Positions 21,826 through 35,600 of a DNA stretch of 64,000 bases are shown here, in pieces. Below the pieces are notes generated by a model. It searched no databases and was not told the DNA's origin. It worked only from the letters and a program-made list of their open reading frames with translations. Origin of the DNA: Norana najaformis (Eukaryota > Annelida > Clitellata > Crassiclitellata > Hormogastridae); assembly GCA_964023275.1 (NCBI GenBank), contig OZ029925.1:6670913-6734912 (forward strand). Reading direction: 5' to 3'. The first letter of the stretch is position 1. Every line of letters begins with the position of its first letter. A program made the position numbers and the translations under genes.

Positions 21826-23695
21826 TTCACCAGAGATAGAACATAATGGGTTTCTCAGAGTAAACCTGTATAACATACCACTTGCGATCGCTCTATTTAA
21901 AAACAATATGGCCGCCGCAGACAGAGAGAAATTAGAGCGCTGCCACAAAGCGGACGCACTCCCACTTAATAAGTAAGTGAGTCACGCAGTTAAGCATCGT
22001 AATCGAAGTCAAAATTTAAAGTGCTACTTGAAAGCTAAGCGCAGAGCACCAGCTTCTTCACGAGCGCTGCGTCAAGTCAGTGGAGTTCTAATCTAATCTA
22101 AAAACTTCTATAGCGCCACTGTAATAATGCTCGAGGCATCAGTCGATGGTCGCTGCTAAACAAAATCATTGTCCAAGCCAAAGTCCGCGGTGAGTCCCAG
22201 TCGAAATACCAGAGAGGAGTCCAGAAGTCACAGAGACAGCCTACGGAGGAAATGAGTTGTCCAAAGATGCCATGTGAAGACTCAACTCCGGTTGCCAGAA
22301 GACCATATAGAAATGAAAATGAACTGTTAAGCTGGGTTTTGTTTATCATTTATTTTAAAATAATCAGTAACACACTAACAAAAGGTTATTAAAATAATTG
22401 TATTTGTGAAGTAAATTACGGAGTAACATAGAGTAATTAACTAAAAAATTGGGTAAGTTTCTAAAAAGTTTGTTCTCGCGAAATACGTTTCGCTAGGTGA
22501 ACTCTTGCATATACGTTGGAAACAAATCATGACTCGTTCTAAACTGTCTTCTAAATTTGCACTTCCACATGTTCCACGTGTAATGTAAATACATTAGGAA
22601 ACAATTTAAGTTTGAGTTTTAGTTTTTACTGTGCTATGCATGTCATGGGTCGTTCTGCGTGACTCACTTAATTATTAGTTAAGAGTGCGTCCATCTTGTC
22701 GCAGAGTGCTAATTACTCTCGCAGTCTGAGTCGGCCATTTTAAATTTAAGTAGGGCGATCGCGAGTGATCGTTGGTCGCTTCACTAACATCACGAATATG
22801 GGTCGTTTCTGCATTCACTTACTCGCTTAAATTAAGATCAGCCACAAACTTATGCACGTGTTGCCAACTTAAACTTTATGGCGTAATTGCGAACATTTTC
22901 TAAAAATAATATAGTTATGGTATCAAAAAGATAGATTGTTAAGCAACATAATAAAAACCCTAAATTTCCGCGAATAAAAACTGAGACATAGCTTAACGTA
23001 GAATATAATAGCGCTAAAGAAGCTGATGTTTTTGGTACGAGTCACATTTCAGCCTATAATGTTCTCGGAAATTGGGTCAGTTTAAGCTCGCTAACCCACG
23101 CTAAGGATTTTACAGGAAAGGAAGAGCGAATTATTAAAATAATAGTTCCGACATAATCGTTAGCCAGTGATAAAGGATTTTCTTGTTTTGGCATTAAAAA
23201 TACATTGGACCGTTTTAAACAGGTAATATAAGGAAAATTCAATTTATTGAGAGAGAAGTTGTTTCCTCTTGGTTTCCACATAGATACAGTGCAGCTAGTT
23301 AGTATTTGGTTCGCATGTGCTGCTTATCTTGAATAATCAATAAAGAATAAAGACTTCTCCTAATTTTTGCGAAAAGATCGTTCTGAAATGATCGGAAATT
23401 AGCAGAGACGAATTTTATTTTTCGAAATAGCGATTGCTTTGTATTTAATGAGCGACTGCCAGCTGTATAAATCGTTTTCAAAGTTGTGTCTAGCACTTCA
23501 TATCTGGGAACCTTGTAAATGTAGGAGCCAACGTGTTTTGATTAATGAAATTAACGCATTTCTTTTTATAGACCGAGATTGAAAGTAAAGTATACTGGAT
23601 GCTCACTTGACATTTGAAAACTGCATTTGTTTGTTGTTAATAACCCCATTTCTTCATTTATGTCTAGGATTGTTTTCTTGTGACACTCAGCTATA
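21826..23695. other. Head-to-head spacer between DTD1 and BAZ1A
   Basis: The 1.87 kb between the two start codons should contain both promoters. Apart from the LINE tails at 21995-22350 it is AT-rich. GCGATCGC-like pieces occur near 21885 and 22756, and two similar sequences (TTTAAA...GCGATCGC...GTGAGTCACGC-like) appear in opposite order around 21880-21990 and 22660-22770. I could not define a TATA box or start site. Confidence 0.5.
21995..22350 (-). mobile_element. LINE 3' end fragments, antisense, upstream of DTD1
   Basis: AAAGTGCTACTTGAAAGC, GAGCACCAGCTTCTTCACG and AGCGCTGCGTCAAGTCAG, then TTCTATAGCGCCACTG, match LINE tails, and the block CCATGTGAAGACTC with CCGGTTGCCAGAAGA matches the copy in VPS39 intron 21. 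This looks like two tails side by side. Confidence 0.7.
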
Positions 23696-26600
23696 ATGCC
23701 ATTACTCGGGAAAACTCCGTTTACTAGGCAGAGTCCTCCGCCTGGACTTAAGCCCGATAATGATGTGTTTTTCTGCAAAGTGACTGGCGAAGTATTTGAC
23801 GACTACACGTGAGTATTTAAAAACAGGATAGATGGCACTTCAACATATGGCCCTCTGGTGCAGATTTCTTAAGAAGAGTTAGGTGTTCCAGTGGTTTTGA
23901 GAGGTTCTGTGTTTAGATACAAAGATGAAACGATAGATGACATGTTAGAAAATCTCACTTGGGGTCTATTAATTCTGCATACGTATTAAACGTTCGGTCA
24001 CCGCATGTTGCAAGAAGAAATAGAGTGCTGAATGCCTGCCGGAAGTTATGTAATAAGAAATAGGTAAGTAAGAGTGTAACACAAGAGGCATATCAGATAC
24101 TTTTTTGGCAGTTATTAAGCAGCTTAAGTGTGTGACATACATTCCAGTGAAAGAGAGTTTGATATGTTCTCCCAACAAACTGTGCTGCTGAATACTAACT
24201 CTTTCAAACACATGAAAGGCAAATTACTTGCAACTGGTACCAAATTGTCTTTTCACGCATCCAAGTAGAGATGTCAGAATGTAAAATACGGCCTGAGTCC
24301 ATTCTGAGGGAGTTAAGCAGTCGCCAAACCCACGATGCCATGATATCAACTCAGCCCACCAATGCATGTGACACAATTTCTGATGATGCCGATAGACTAA
24401 AAGAATCTTGTTTATTCTACATGGTTTGCTGATTGGTAACAGTTGCCTGCAACCTGACACCTTCCACCCCGCAACTTCGCAGGCCACAGACGATCGCACG
24501 TCCTGAAGCAGTGACTAACAAAGCAATCTGTTCAAATCATTAAGCTTCTTTGGCCGGGTTTCACGTATATGCATTTGTGGCTGATGGGTGGGCACCCATT
24601 GATGGGTCTGGACATGAAGAAACCTGGAAACTGTCATTTAAAACCAAAATGATTGTTTGAAGTATGTGAGGAATTTGGAACAAGCGGATGGTGGGCATAG
24701 AGGTAGAACTGAGCCACTTTCACTGCCTAGTTGAGTTGTTGGTTTTGTTGGCATGCCAAAATCTCGCTTAGTCTGTTCATGTATGTTTAGAATTAATTAT
24801 GTGATGTGACAATTGCAAATACTGTGACGATGGTTGTCATCTTTGTAGGAAGTTTTTTGACCAGTCAATCCTGTGCAACAGTGTCATTTGGACGTGCTCA
24901 ATCACTGGGAAACATAATCTCACATTCCAAGAGGCCAAGGACTCGGAGAAGAAGGCGTTGCAGACGATAGTCTTTCCAAAAGATCTTCAGCGTCCGCTGC
25001 TGTGTCTCGCTTCTCTAACCCGTCGTTGCAATGCCAGCGACATTGCCGAGGACCTGTACCGCTTCGCCAAGAAACGCTTCTTTATCGGAGAAATGGTTGA
25101 AGTCGTCGTATCCGGAGCAAAGTAAGTTAACTATGGAAATTATTTAAGGAATGAAGAGTTACTTGAGATTGGCAGTTGTCTCTTGAAGACCTGCAAATTG
25201 TGGGATTTAGCGGCCGAAGACACAATGAGAGCTCTGCTTGTTGTTTTCTGCTGGATGGCAGTCCATGTATTTCTCGCGATTCTTTTTAATTTTTGCGCTT
25301 GTGGTCTTTCTTGCATTTGAGAGATGGTTAACCGTGATTCATTACCAATTTGCAGGTCTATTTTAAGCTGTTGTGTGGATGAGCATCCGTGAAAACTGAC
25401 CACCAAGCTTCGTCATCTGCCATCCTTGTCTGGATCTGGTTAATTCACTTTCTTGTTGGATCTGGATTTCAACGCTTGTCTCCAAGGAGTTTATAGACTC
25501 TTCCTTTGTCAATTCTGTAGTTAAACAATGCTACTGAAATCCTTAGAAATTTGCAGTTTCAGTTCTGTGCCTACGAACTGGCAACATTGTCAGTCACCGA
25601 ATGCTTTTATGTGATCGGAATCAGACAATCTTGGTTTTTTGTCCTTGAGAAAGGAGCAGTGTACTTGAATGAAGCCAACTCTAGAAGATGGAAAGCATGA
25701 ACCAAGAATCACATTTCTTCTTACTCCTCTTTCTTTCCAGTTAACCTGTAGCAGTGAAATGACGTTAGCTGTTTGCTATTTCAGAAAATCGGGAATAATT
25801 AAAAAGATAATGGCAGCCAAGGTGGACGATGGTGACCACTTGAATGGAGGCGATGTGGAGGAAGCAGTCAACCACAGGTACCACGAATGACCTCTTGTAA
25901 CTGGCATAAAACCTGTCTAGCCTAGTGAAACTCACTGTCTTAATAACCAGTATGAACCGGTTGTTGGAAGGCACCGTTTGGGGAGAACCTGTTTGGTTGA
26001 GAGCTTGTCTCTTAGTGTAGCATGTGATTTGCATGAGGCTGTTACTGACCTAAGCACAGATTTGTTGAGCATTTTTGACTGAACAATAGCCGTTGAGAGC
26101 TTTACTTAAAAAGGCATTAGATCTAGTGTCTTGATACTTGTATATTTATGTACATATGTATAGATATATGCATATAAGTGTATACATACATACAAATTCA
26201 TACATACATATATAAGTAAGTAAATACATAGTGCATTTGTTAGCATGCCATATGTATGTTTGCACATATGTGCATACATATACATACAATGATTCATTCT
26301 AGATAGTGGGGCTGTAGACACAAAGGATAAAAACTTTCATAATTCTGTGAGCTCATCTGTTGGTGTGTATTTTAAGATGGCAATGAATTTGAACTCTCTG
26401 CTCATGATCTAAGATTTAGAGGAAGAAGTAAGTGTTAGTTTTATGGTCTTCTGCTTACTTTGTTCTTAGCGCTGAGGCCTATGAAGAGATGCCCATGTCA
26501 CCGGAAGATGCTCTGTCTTACCAGTACATTGTCCAAGAAATAAACACAGGAAGTGTTCTTGTAGTTGATGCACCAAACATCAGGTAAATGAACAAAGTCT

Positions 26601-29600
26601 CATTCTTCTGCATGGCTTCTTCAGGAGTTCCGAATTGAGGAATTTAAGTGCAGTATCTGATTGTCTGCTACTGGTCTAGCACTCGGCTGTTCTTGTGGAG
26701 TTTCTAAGGATTCACGTGTTAGTCGGTTATTTTTTATGGAAATAGCAGTATGCGCCACATTATGACAAATTATCAGTGCTTGAATATTCTTACTTATTAA
26801 GTTTGTTGTCTTGTTTAAAGTTCTAATTGTTTTTGCAGTGGCTTAGTTGTGATTTCTCCTCATGATTTTCTTCTGTGATTGTGCTTCGTTCTCTGCACTG
26901 GCTTCCTGTATCTGAGCGTATCTGTTTCAAGCTGTCACTCCTCATGTACAAAGCACTTGCAAATAACCTGCTATCCTACTTATTATCATCCTTGGTTACA
27001 CCCTGTGGCTCTGCTGAAGGAAGCTCCTTTCTTCTCTCTTTCCTCTCTGGAAAGCAGTCTTTGACCGGTGTTCATTCAGAGCTGGTGGTCCCGTCGTATG
27101 GAACTCCCTTCTTCCTCGTGTTCATGACTCTTCAGCTGAGACCTTCTTCTGGTCTAAACTGAAGTAATACCTCTTGCAGTCTGTTTATGTCTTGTATTGT
27201 CTCCTGTTGCTATTCTGAACTTTGTAAGGAGGGCACTTACGGTTGTCTCGTATTGTATTTTTATTTTCAGTCGTAAAAAGGGAGGAATCACGAGAGAGAA
27301 ATGCGGCATTTTCGTTAGACAGCACTGTTCATTTTCCAGTCAGAAAGGCGTCTGGACTGTTAAGGTTTGCCCTCTGCAACACTTGATTCAGTTGAAACTG
27401 GATGGAGCTCATTGATATTTTAAATGCATTAAGTTTCTGTAGCTCAAGATCTGTGGAAAAGTCTATCAGACCCTGTGTTTGTGCTAAAGAGATCAGTCAT
27501 TTCAAAGTAATCCTTCAGGAAGCCATTTTGGTTTTGAGTCCTTACTTCTACATATGTTTGCAACCTGTTGCTTTATTATTCAGTCGATTGATTTTTCTCT
27601 TCTCTGATTGATTTATGTCTTTGCTGCTTCTAGGGTGATTTCATAGAGAAATTTAACCTCCAGACAGCCAAGTTCTCTGATTTCTTTGTTGGGCCAACAC
27701 CAGTTTTTGAGAAATCACCGATGAAAAAGCCCATTGCCAAGCCAATTGAATTGAACAGTGATGAAGAAGATGAAGATGACGATGAAGATGATTTTGAGAC
27801 GGAAAAGGAAAAGACTGTGACGTCAAAGGAGAGTCGTAAGAAGAAGAAAGAAGATGATAATAAAGAGGAAAGATTGGCACAGTTAGCCAAGATGAAGGAG
27901 AAAGGTTTCTGCTTTTGTTTAGCATTGTATGCAAAACTTTCTGAGTATTTCTGAGTTCATTCTGTCTGCCTCAAATCAGAACTTCATAACGCAAATTTCA
28001 AACCAAAGGCAGAAGAAAAACTGAGAATCTGGAAAACGTCACTAGCATAAAATGACAGCTTTGACAATATTTCAAAATTCTTAAGACTTGATCAGTTTCT
28101 TGTAAAAAGAAATCAAAAGTAAATGTTGAAACATTTTAAAAATGTATTGTAGAATAGATTTGTCTGAATTCATCCTGTAAGCAGAGTTACAGTAAAATTA
28201 TTTATTTTGATTTTCTCCTTTTCAGCCGAAAAGCAGCAAAAAAGAGAAGAATTAAAACGAAAAGCAGAGGAGGAAAAAGTCAAAAAGAAAGAGGAAAAGC
28301 ACAAGGTGAGGTTTTCTGTTTGGTTGCGATTTGTGTCATTTTTCTCGGGTGATAAAGAAAAAACCAAGAAACTTAATTTGTTGACTTGCATCTGTTTTTT
28401 TTTCACTTGAGCTTGATGTTGATTTTTTTAACAGAAAATATGGTTTTTGACAATTTAATACTTTACTTTTTTATGCAGAAAAAGGAAGAGAAAAAGGAAC
28501 ATGAGAAATACTTGCGAGAGTGGAACAAACCAAGAGATGATCTCTGCTGTGAAGATTTAAAAGTAGGTTGTTTGATACACTGACGTTCCTTTCTCAAAGC
28601 TATGCCGGTGTCTAGAAACAGATTAAGGTACAACATTGTTTCTTTAAGAAACTGCTCATGAACAGAATAATAATTAAAATGCTGCTGCTGTATGTACTAC
28701 TACTACAGCTACTGTAATACTTGTTTCTACTATTACTACTGCTGCTACTACTAATAGTAACTACATGTATGTAAGGAAGAAGACTACCAATTCTGGATCA
28801 GACATCTACTTTACTGTGTATTGATTCTTGGAGTTTGAGTACAATCTTTCAGATCAGAAAAAATAATATTGAGTTATGACTATTAAGGTGTTTTTACTTT
28901 TTCTTCATTGTGTTGAACTGCTTTTGCAAAACAGGATCTACCGGTGGCAACTCCTGTGACATGTCTGTCTGAATGCTTTGGTGACGTCTTGATGGTTCTC
29001 GAGTACCTGCGCAGTTTCAAGGCTTCGTTTGAAATCGACGTTCCAAGCAACTTATCAGTCGGTCTGTCTGCTTTTCAGAGGTTTCGTGTTTTACGTAACG
29101 TTTTTAAAGCCATGTGTCAGTTTCCTTCCTCGGTGGAAATCCAGGGAGATGATTTTTGGGAATCTAAGTGCACATTTTGAACTGATGCAACATGAGTTTC
29201 TGTCAGTTGCTCCAGTGTATCGCAGAATCAGACATTACAGGACTGTGACACTTTCTGGCTTCCTTTGCAACTTCTCGTGTGAAATTTTATTTTTGGCTAG
29301 ATTTCTATGTTTTATTTAGTCGTATTGACACTTAATGACTGATTAGAAGCAGAGTGAGTTTGTGTTTCTTTTCAGCTGTTTTCTGTCAGTCGATTGTGGA
29401 ATCAAAGGTCGATGGACTCTATGCCAACTTGGTTCAGCAACTTCTTGAGGCAATTTTTCATATGGAGTTGGATTATGATGACCGCGGACACGTCCTTGGT
29501 GAGTCGACTTTGTGTCTCCCCGTCTCTGATTTGTTCTTCGGATCGAATTGGTCACAACCGTAACTGTTTGAACAGAATAAAAAAATGAGTGTTATAAATG

Positions 29601-32600
29601 TGTGCCCTAAAGCTTCAAGAGCTAACCTAGAAGAGCAGCCTCTTAAGTTAGCCCTCAGCTAACCCAGAATAACTGCAGCCTCTGTTGCACCGCCCCCCCC
29701 CCCCCCATAAACTAGATCAGCATTAAATTGCTTTCTAGAAACACATGCTTGTACATTGATGCGTTTGTGGCTGATTTGTTTCGCTTGCGATTTCTTAGGA
29801 ATCCCATTGAAGAAACTCCAGCTGGATGGATATTCGTTGACGGAAGTCCTGCGAAGGCATTTTATGAAGGCACAGTTGACGATTGGAGGTAATGATGGAC
29901 TGGCTGCAGCCTTTGCAGATGAAACAACTTCAGAATTCTTTCAGCTGCATCCTTCCATTGTTCAGAAGATGGCCAAGAGAAATATCTTTGATTTCAGTCC
30001 AGGTAACCTGTTTCTCTGTAAACAAGAAAAGCCCAAGAGCCTAATCTTTGAATCAGTTATTCTCATAATGGACCAACCAGTCATGACTGCCTCTCTGCCT
30101 CATCATTGGAATGATGGATGCTTCATGTACTTGTGCATTGGATGCCATCTCTCTCGTTTACCCCTTTTGTTCAGTCTGTTGATTAGTAGATGTAAATTAA
30201 TGTATTTATTTGTTTTGCCCATTTGATGTCTCTTATGATCGGACTTTAATTTTGTTCGTGTTGCAGACGATAAACTCAAGATTCTATCATCTCTTATTAA
30301 TCAACTGCTGACATTTCCTACAAGTCGAGCGTTGATTGAAGACAACTATGAGAAACTAAAGCAGGTGCAGAGAAATCTTCGAATTCATCAGATCGCGGTA
30401 CAAAAGAGAGAACGAGATGAGATTCAGTACACGTAAGTCATAAGTGCATTCTTTTGTCTGGTTAACCTTTGAACTGGCGCTATATGAATTAAGACCAGCC
30501 ATTGGGAGATTTTCGGATAGTTGAGCTTCACTTGTGTCGACTGCATTAATTCTAAATTCTTTGTAAATGTGGATCTCTTCATTGTTTTTCAGCGCAAGAA
30601 AGAAGTTTGAAGAGCGAATGAAGGAACAATCTAGAAATTCTGATGCTTCTGAGTCAAATAACCTGGCAAATGGAAAGCCGTAAGTCTCGTCAAATCTCAG
30701 CAGAAATATTTCTTTAAATGACTACAGTATTTTCTTACTTGTTCATAAGAAGATCAGAACATAGATTAGCTATTAGACATAGAAAGTTGGAGAGGATTTG
30801 AGTTAATTTGGAAATTACTGGTCATCTACCCTGGTACAACAAGGGCTGAGTATATCAATCTTGGTAGACTAAGCCTTAATTAGTCGAACTGCTTTTGCAT
30901 TTTAGTTTAATCGAACAGACGGATTTGTTGTAGTGTGACGTTGATGGAAGAGAAAGTAGAGAGTACAAAGAAGACTCGTAAGAAGCGATCTATAACTGAA
31001 CTGAGTGAGAAGGACTTTGAGAACATGCCTGTGGAGAACATAGACTGGGATCAGCTGAGTCTCGAGGAGAAAAAGTGCATCAAAGATTGGTCAGCCAGAA
31101 AGGAGAAGGAACTTCTCGCTGAAGTTGCCAAATTACAGCCCACTAGCGCCATCTTTCCAATCGGTCGTGATCGCTCGTATCGACGCTACTGGGTTCTGCA
31201 GAGTGTACCAGGAATATTTATCGAAGACAATGACGGGTTTGTTTCTGATGACTGTCTGTTACCTGTCAAACAGAATTCCTCCTCAGAGCCAATTGATGAC
31301 AGAAGTGACACTAAAATTTCAGACAATGAAAAAAGTGATGTTGGTTATGTGTCTGTGGAAAGGCAGTTGAACGAGAGGGGGACGGTACGATGGTCGTTTT
31401 ACAGAACACCTACGGAATTGGATGCTTTAATATTGTCACTAAATCCTCGTGGATTTCGTGAAGGTCCACTGCGTCAGGCTCTAGTCGAGCAAAGGGAACA
31501 TCTAGTGGAGTGGATGAAAAAAGGCAGCTTTAGCTTCCTTGGTGTTTCCAAACCAAATGCAGTAAAATCAGAAGGCATTAGAAACGAGTCGATATCTAAT
31601 AATGACGACCCAGAAACTCGCCTAGAGAAAGGGCTGCCAGTTGCAGGTGAAGCATGTCTAGAGAAAGCTCTTCGTGAGATGATACTCGACATTGAAGAAC
31701 GCATACATTTCGGAAGTCTTGGAGTCCTTAAGGTAGACATTGATTATAGCCTCGTAACTCATCTGTGTACGTAGCCTGCAAATTTTATTCGGAAGTTAAA
31801 CTTCCACCCGAAGTTCTTTGTAATTTAACGTATTATGTAAGGACTTCTTGTGCCTCCATTTGAACTTCTAGTGAGAAGTCTTATTCATTTTATCAGAGGA
31901 GCTGTTGGTGCATTGGAATTTACATGAGTTTTGGGTAGAATTCTCCATTACAATTGAGGAGTATACAAAGCGTTTCATGGAGAACCTTCATTTACTTGCT
32001 TTACTGAATTTTAGTAAGCGACAACTCGTTGCATTGGTTGTGTTGCACTGTTAGTCATTTGATTTGATTTGTGATGTAGCAGGTGAAAAGTCGAGTGGAG
32101 TGGAGACAGGAAGTGGAGAAACATAGTCTGAATCATCCTGCAACAACCCAAGAACTGTGCAGGCAAAACGATGACAAAACCAACCATTCCCCATCACAAC
32201 AGATGTAAGCTCTTCATTTACGCGAGAGACCGTCTTTCTTTGCAGATATGAAATACTAACAATATCCAGACATGTTCTAGAGCCAAAAGAAATTTCTTTT
32301 TTGCATGAATGGCAATCAACATTGTATGTATGTCTCAAGACGGTTAATGTTGGCTTGGCCTAGTTTTTTGTTGCTGTTAGTATTACCATTTGGTTCTGAA
32401 CTGAAATTTCTGTATGTTGCCTGTTTTCAGAGTTGACAGTGTTGATTCCAAAGAAGATGTGAAGGTGAATTTTGGTCTTGATGAAAAAAGAGGAGAAGGA
32501 GGGGCGCATTCTGTCATCCAAGAGCTGTCGCAGGCATTGCTGCAAGTGGCGAAAATGGTTGAGCCAAAGTATCTCAACCCACCATTAGGTAACCAGAATC

Positions 32601-35600
32601 TGCAACCATAGAGCTCAGTGTGTTTCATGTATTTCTGCAGTTTGTCATACCACAGATCTGCTTCTTATGCTTTCTTATTGTTTTGTATGCCATTAATGTT
32701 CTGATTAATTCAGTAAATTCAAGATTGGGTGAGTCGTCACAACTTGCTCATCATTTCTGTTACCAAAGGTAGTTGTCTTTTTGATTTTGATGAATCCATA
32801 ACCTTTTGGTCAAAGAAAAGAAGTTTAGGATCTGACTGGTAATTTTTAATTGTTTTTTTGTTTGTCAAAACAGGAGAAGATGGAGAGACAAGGAAAGCAA
32901 AGCAGAAGTTGGCTTTGGAAGGACAAACGTCTACAACCAGTGCAGAGCCGAATGAGACCAACGTGATTGGTCTGCACAGATTCCTCATTTGCATTTATTT
33001 GCATATATCTTTGAATGTTGAGCCACTGGAAGTAGTTGTCAGAAGGAAGGAAGATATTCAAAAAAACTAGATTTGCTTGATTAACCTTATAGATCATGTA
33101 TCTCCGTTTTAATTGGATATGTAAAGGTCACAAGTATAGATACAATGCAGAAGTTGTTATTAGAAGAAAAAGTGAAAGTACGCTTCATATTTCATGTAAA
33201 TTTAATATATATTCTGCATATATACGGATTATAATACGCAGAATATATAAGCCTATGCATCTTCTGTACAGGCAGAGAGATAGATATATAGACAGATGTG
33301 TGTGTGCATATATATATGTATGTATGTATGTATATATGTATAAATATATATATATATATATGTATATAGATAAGCATACAGGTATAAGCAGATATGTATC
33401 TAGACTTTTATTGAGGGACTTATTTTAATTTGTTTTATTTTGAATTTTCAGACAACGAACCGGAGCCAAGTGCACTTGAAAAGTGGATGGAGTCGGTTGC
33501 AGCGGCTACAAGCCTTTCACAGCTCTATGTGCTTCTGTCTGTGCTTGAGACGAGTGTTGCTTGGAGTAAGTCGGCGCTGCACGCACGCTGTCGAATTTGC
33601 AGACGAAAGAACGACGGAGAACACATGCTTTTGTGTGATGGTTGTGACAGAGGGCACCACATGTACTGTCTGAAGCCTCCACTTACTGTGAGTCAGTCTT
33701 CTGTTTTTGCTTGGTTCTTTCAGGCGTCTTAAACTACGTCTTTTAACCGCACAATCAGAAGATCCTTTTCTTATTTAGACGAGACTTTTGCTTGGTTCTT
33801 TCAGGCGTCTTAAACTACGTCCTATAAGCGCACAACCAGAAGATCCTTTTCTCATTTAGACGAGTCTTCATTCTCTTTATGTTTAATTCTGTTGATTGTT
33901 TTAAACTATTTCTGAAGCAACATTTATGAAAAGTTTCATATGACTTGTAGGTGATTCCTTCAGGTGATTGGTTCTGTCCCTCATGTCGTCCCAAAGATTT
34001 CATTCATCTGCCGTCAACTCCAAGAAAGTGCTACGAAGAAGCAAGTGACTCGGAATCGTCTCAGGATAACACGACAGAGGAAGAGGAAGAAGAGGAGGAA
34101 GAAGGCAACAGAAGAGATGAGAAAGAGGAGGAGGAGGATGAAGATGAGGAGGAAGAGGCAAGGTAGGAGCAATCCGGTTCAACTATCTGATAATTCTGAG
34201 GCTGTCACTTTCAGTAACGTTTAATTTGGATTTCTATTTACGACAGCAACTAATAGCTACTGAACACTGAATACAAATACTCTGGCCATTGCTAAATTCA
34301 ACATTTTGTAAGCCTTGTGTCCATTGCCTGTCTAAGTGCTTAAATTTTTAAAGTTTGACATTGGTTACTGGGCTTCCTCTTCAAATAGAAAGAAACACCT
34401 GATATATATTCTGCAGGAGCAGAAGTGGGTCACATGATGATCTTGGAATGTCTCTTGAAACAAAAGCAGACGAGGAAGATAGTGAAGTGGAGAAAGACGA
34501 TGATGACGACGATGATTATCGACCAAAAACCATCAACAGTATCGGATCTACTAGAAAAAGCACGCCACCTGCAACTAGAAGAGGAAGAAGAGGAGGAGGT
34601 AAGATTTGATCTTTCACACCAAAGAAATCATTGGTCCTTGCACTTTACAGTAGGAAGATGGACAAGTGTAATTGTGTTACATTCCATCTGCATTTGGTTA
34701 TTCATATATTGCTTACAGTAGCATAACTATGTGCCTGCAGGACCTGCTAATGCAGGGGGAATCTGAGGGGTCCCGCTCAGAGCATGATAAAGTGCAGAAA
34801 AGTCCATTTGAGTCGTCATCAGGGGGTCGAAAATATGAAGTTATGCTACTGATTTTGTTATTGGAATTTTCTTCCATCCGCTGATGAAATCAGAGATGAA
34901 AACGGAGGAGACAAGTGGATCTGTGTTTGTTTTACAGGCTTGAACAAGAAGTGGAAAGAGAATGACGACGACGATGATGATGACGAAAGTGTGGGATCTT
35001 CAGTACGTAAGCCACATTCCAAAAGAGCGCGACTGAATGAAAGCAGCAGCTCGTCCTTGAAAAGGTCACGAGATGTTTCGACGCCAGAAGCCACCACCTC
35101 CTCCTTACATCATGGAAAGAGGAAGAGCATTGGTGTTGAACCCGAGGGCTCGGGTCGAAGGACGAGAGGCCGACCGCCACGACTCAGCCTCGAATCAGCA
35201 GTTTCTGCGGGCAAAAGAAAGTTTCCGTCACATTGGGACAATGGTACGTATACTTATCTAAGCGAGTAGCTTCTTGAAATCTGTGTACACCAGCTAAAAG
35301 TTCAGTGTGTGAATGTACTATAGGCCAAATTTATTCAAGCATTGCTCACATGCTTGTGATGTGCCTTACAAGTGACTGACCAGATAGTTCAGATACAGCA
35401 TTATCCAATATGTGAAATTGCTGATGGAGATTTTAGTTTACCAGTCAATTCACTGTTTGTGCATGACCCTTGCAGGTCAACTGGTCAGCCCCTGCTTGTG
35501 ACTGGTTTCCCTGGTTAGCTGAAGTAGTTTTTCATGATTGGTGTCTAGTTTGAATTGTTACTTTTGTGTGCACAGCTTGACTGACCTGATGTCAATTTTA

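Noticed and set aside
29693..29707. Run of about 15 C in BAZ1A intron 10
   Set aside because: Simple homopolymer in an intron; its length may be a sequencing artefact and no function can be argued.
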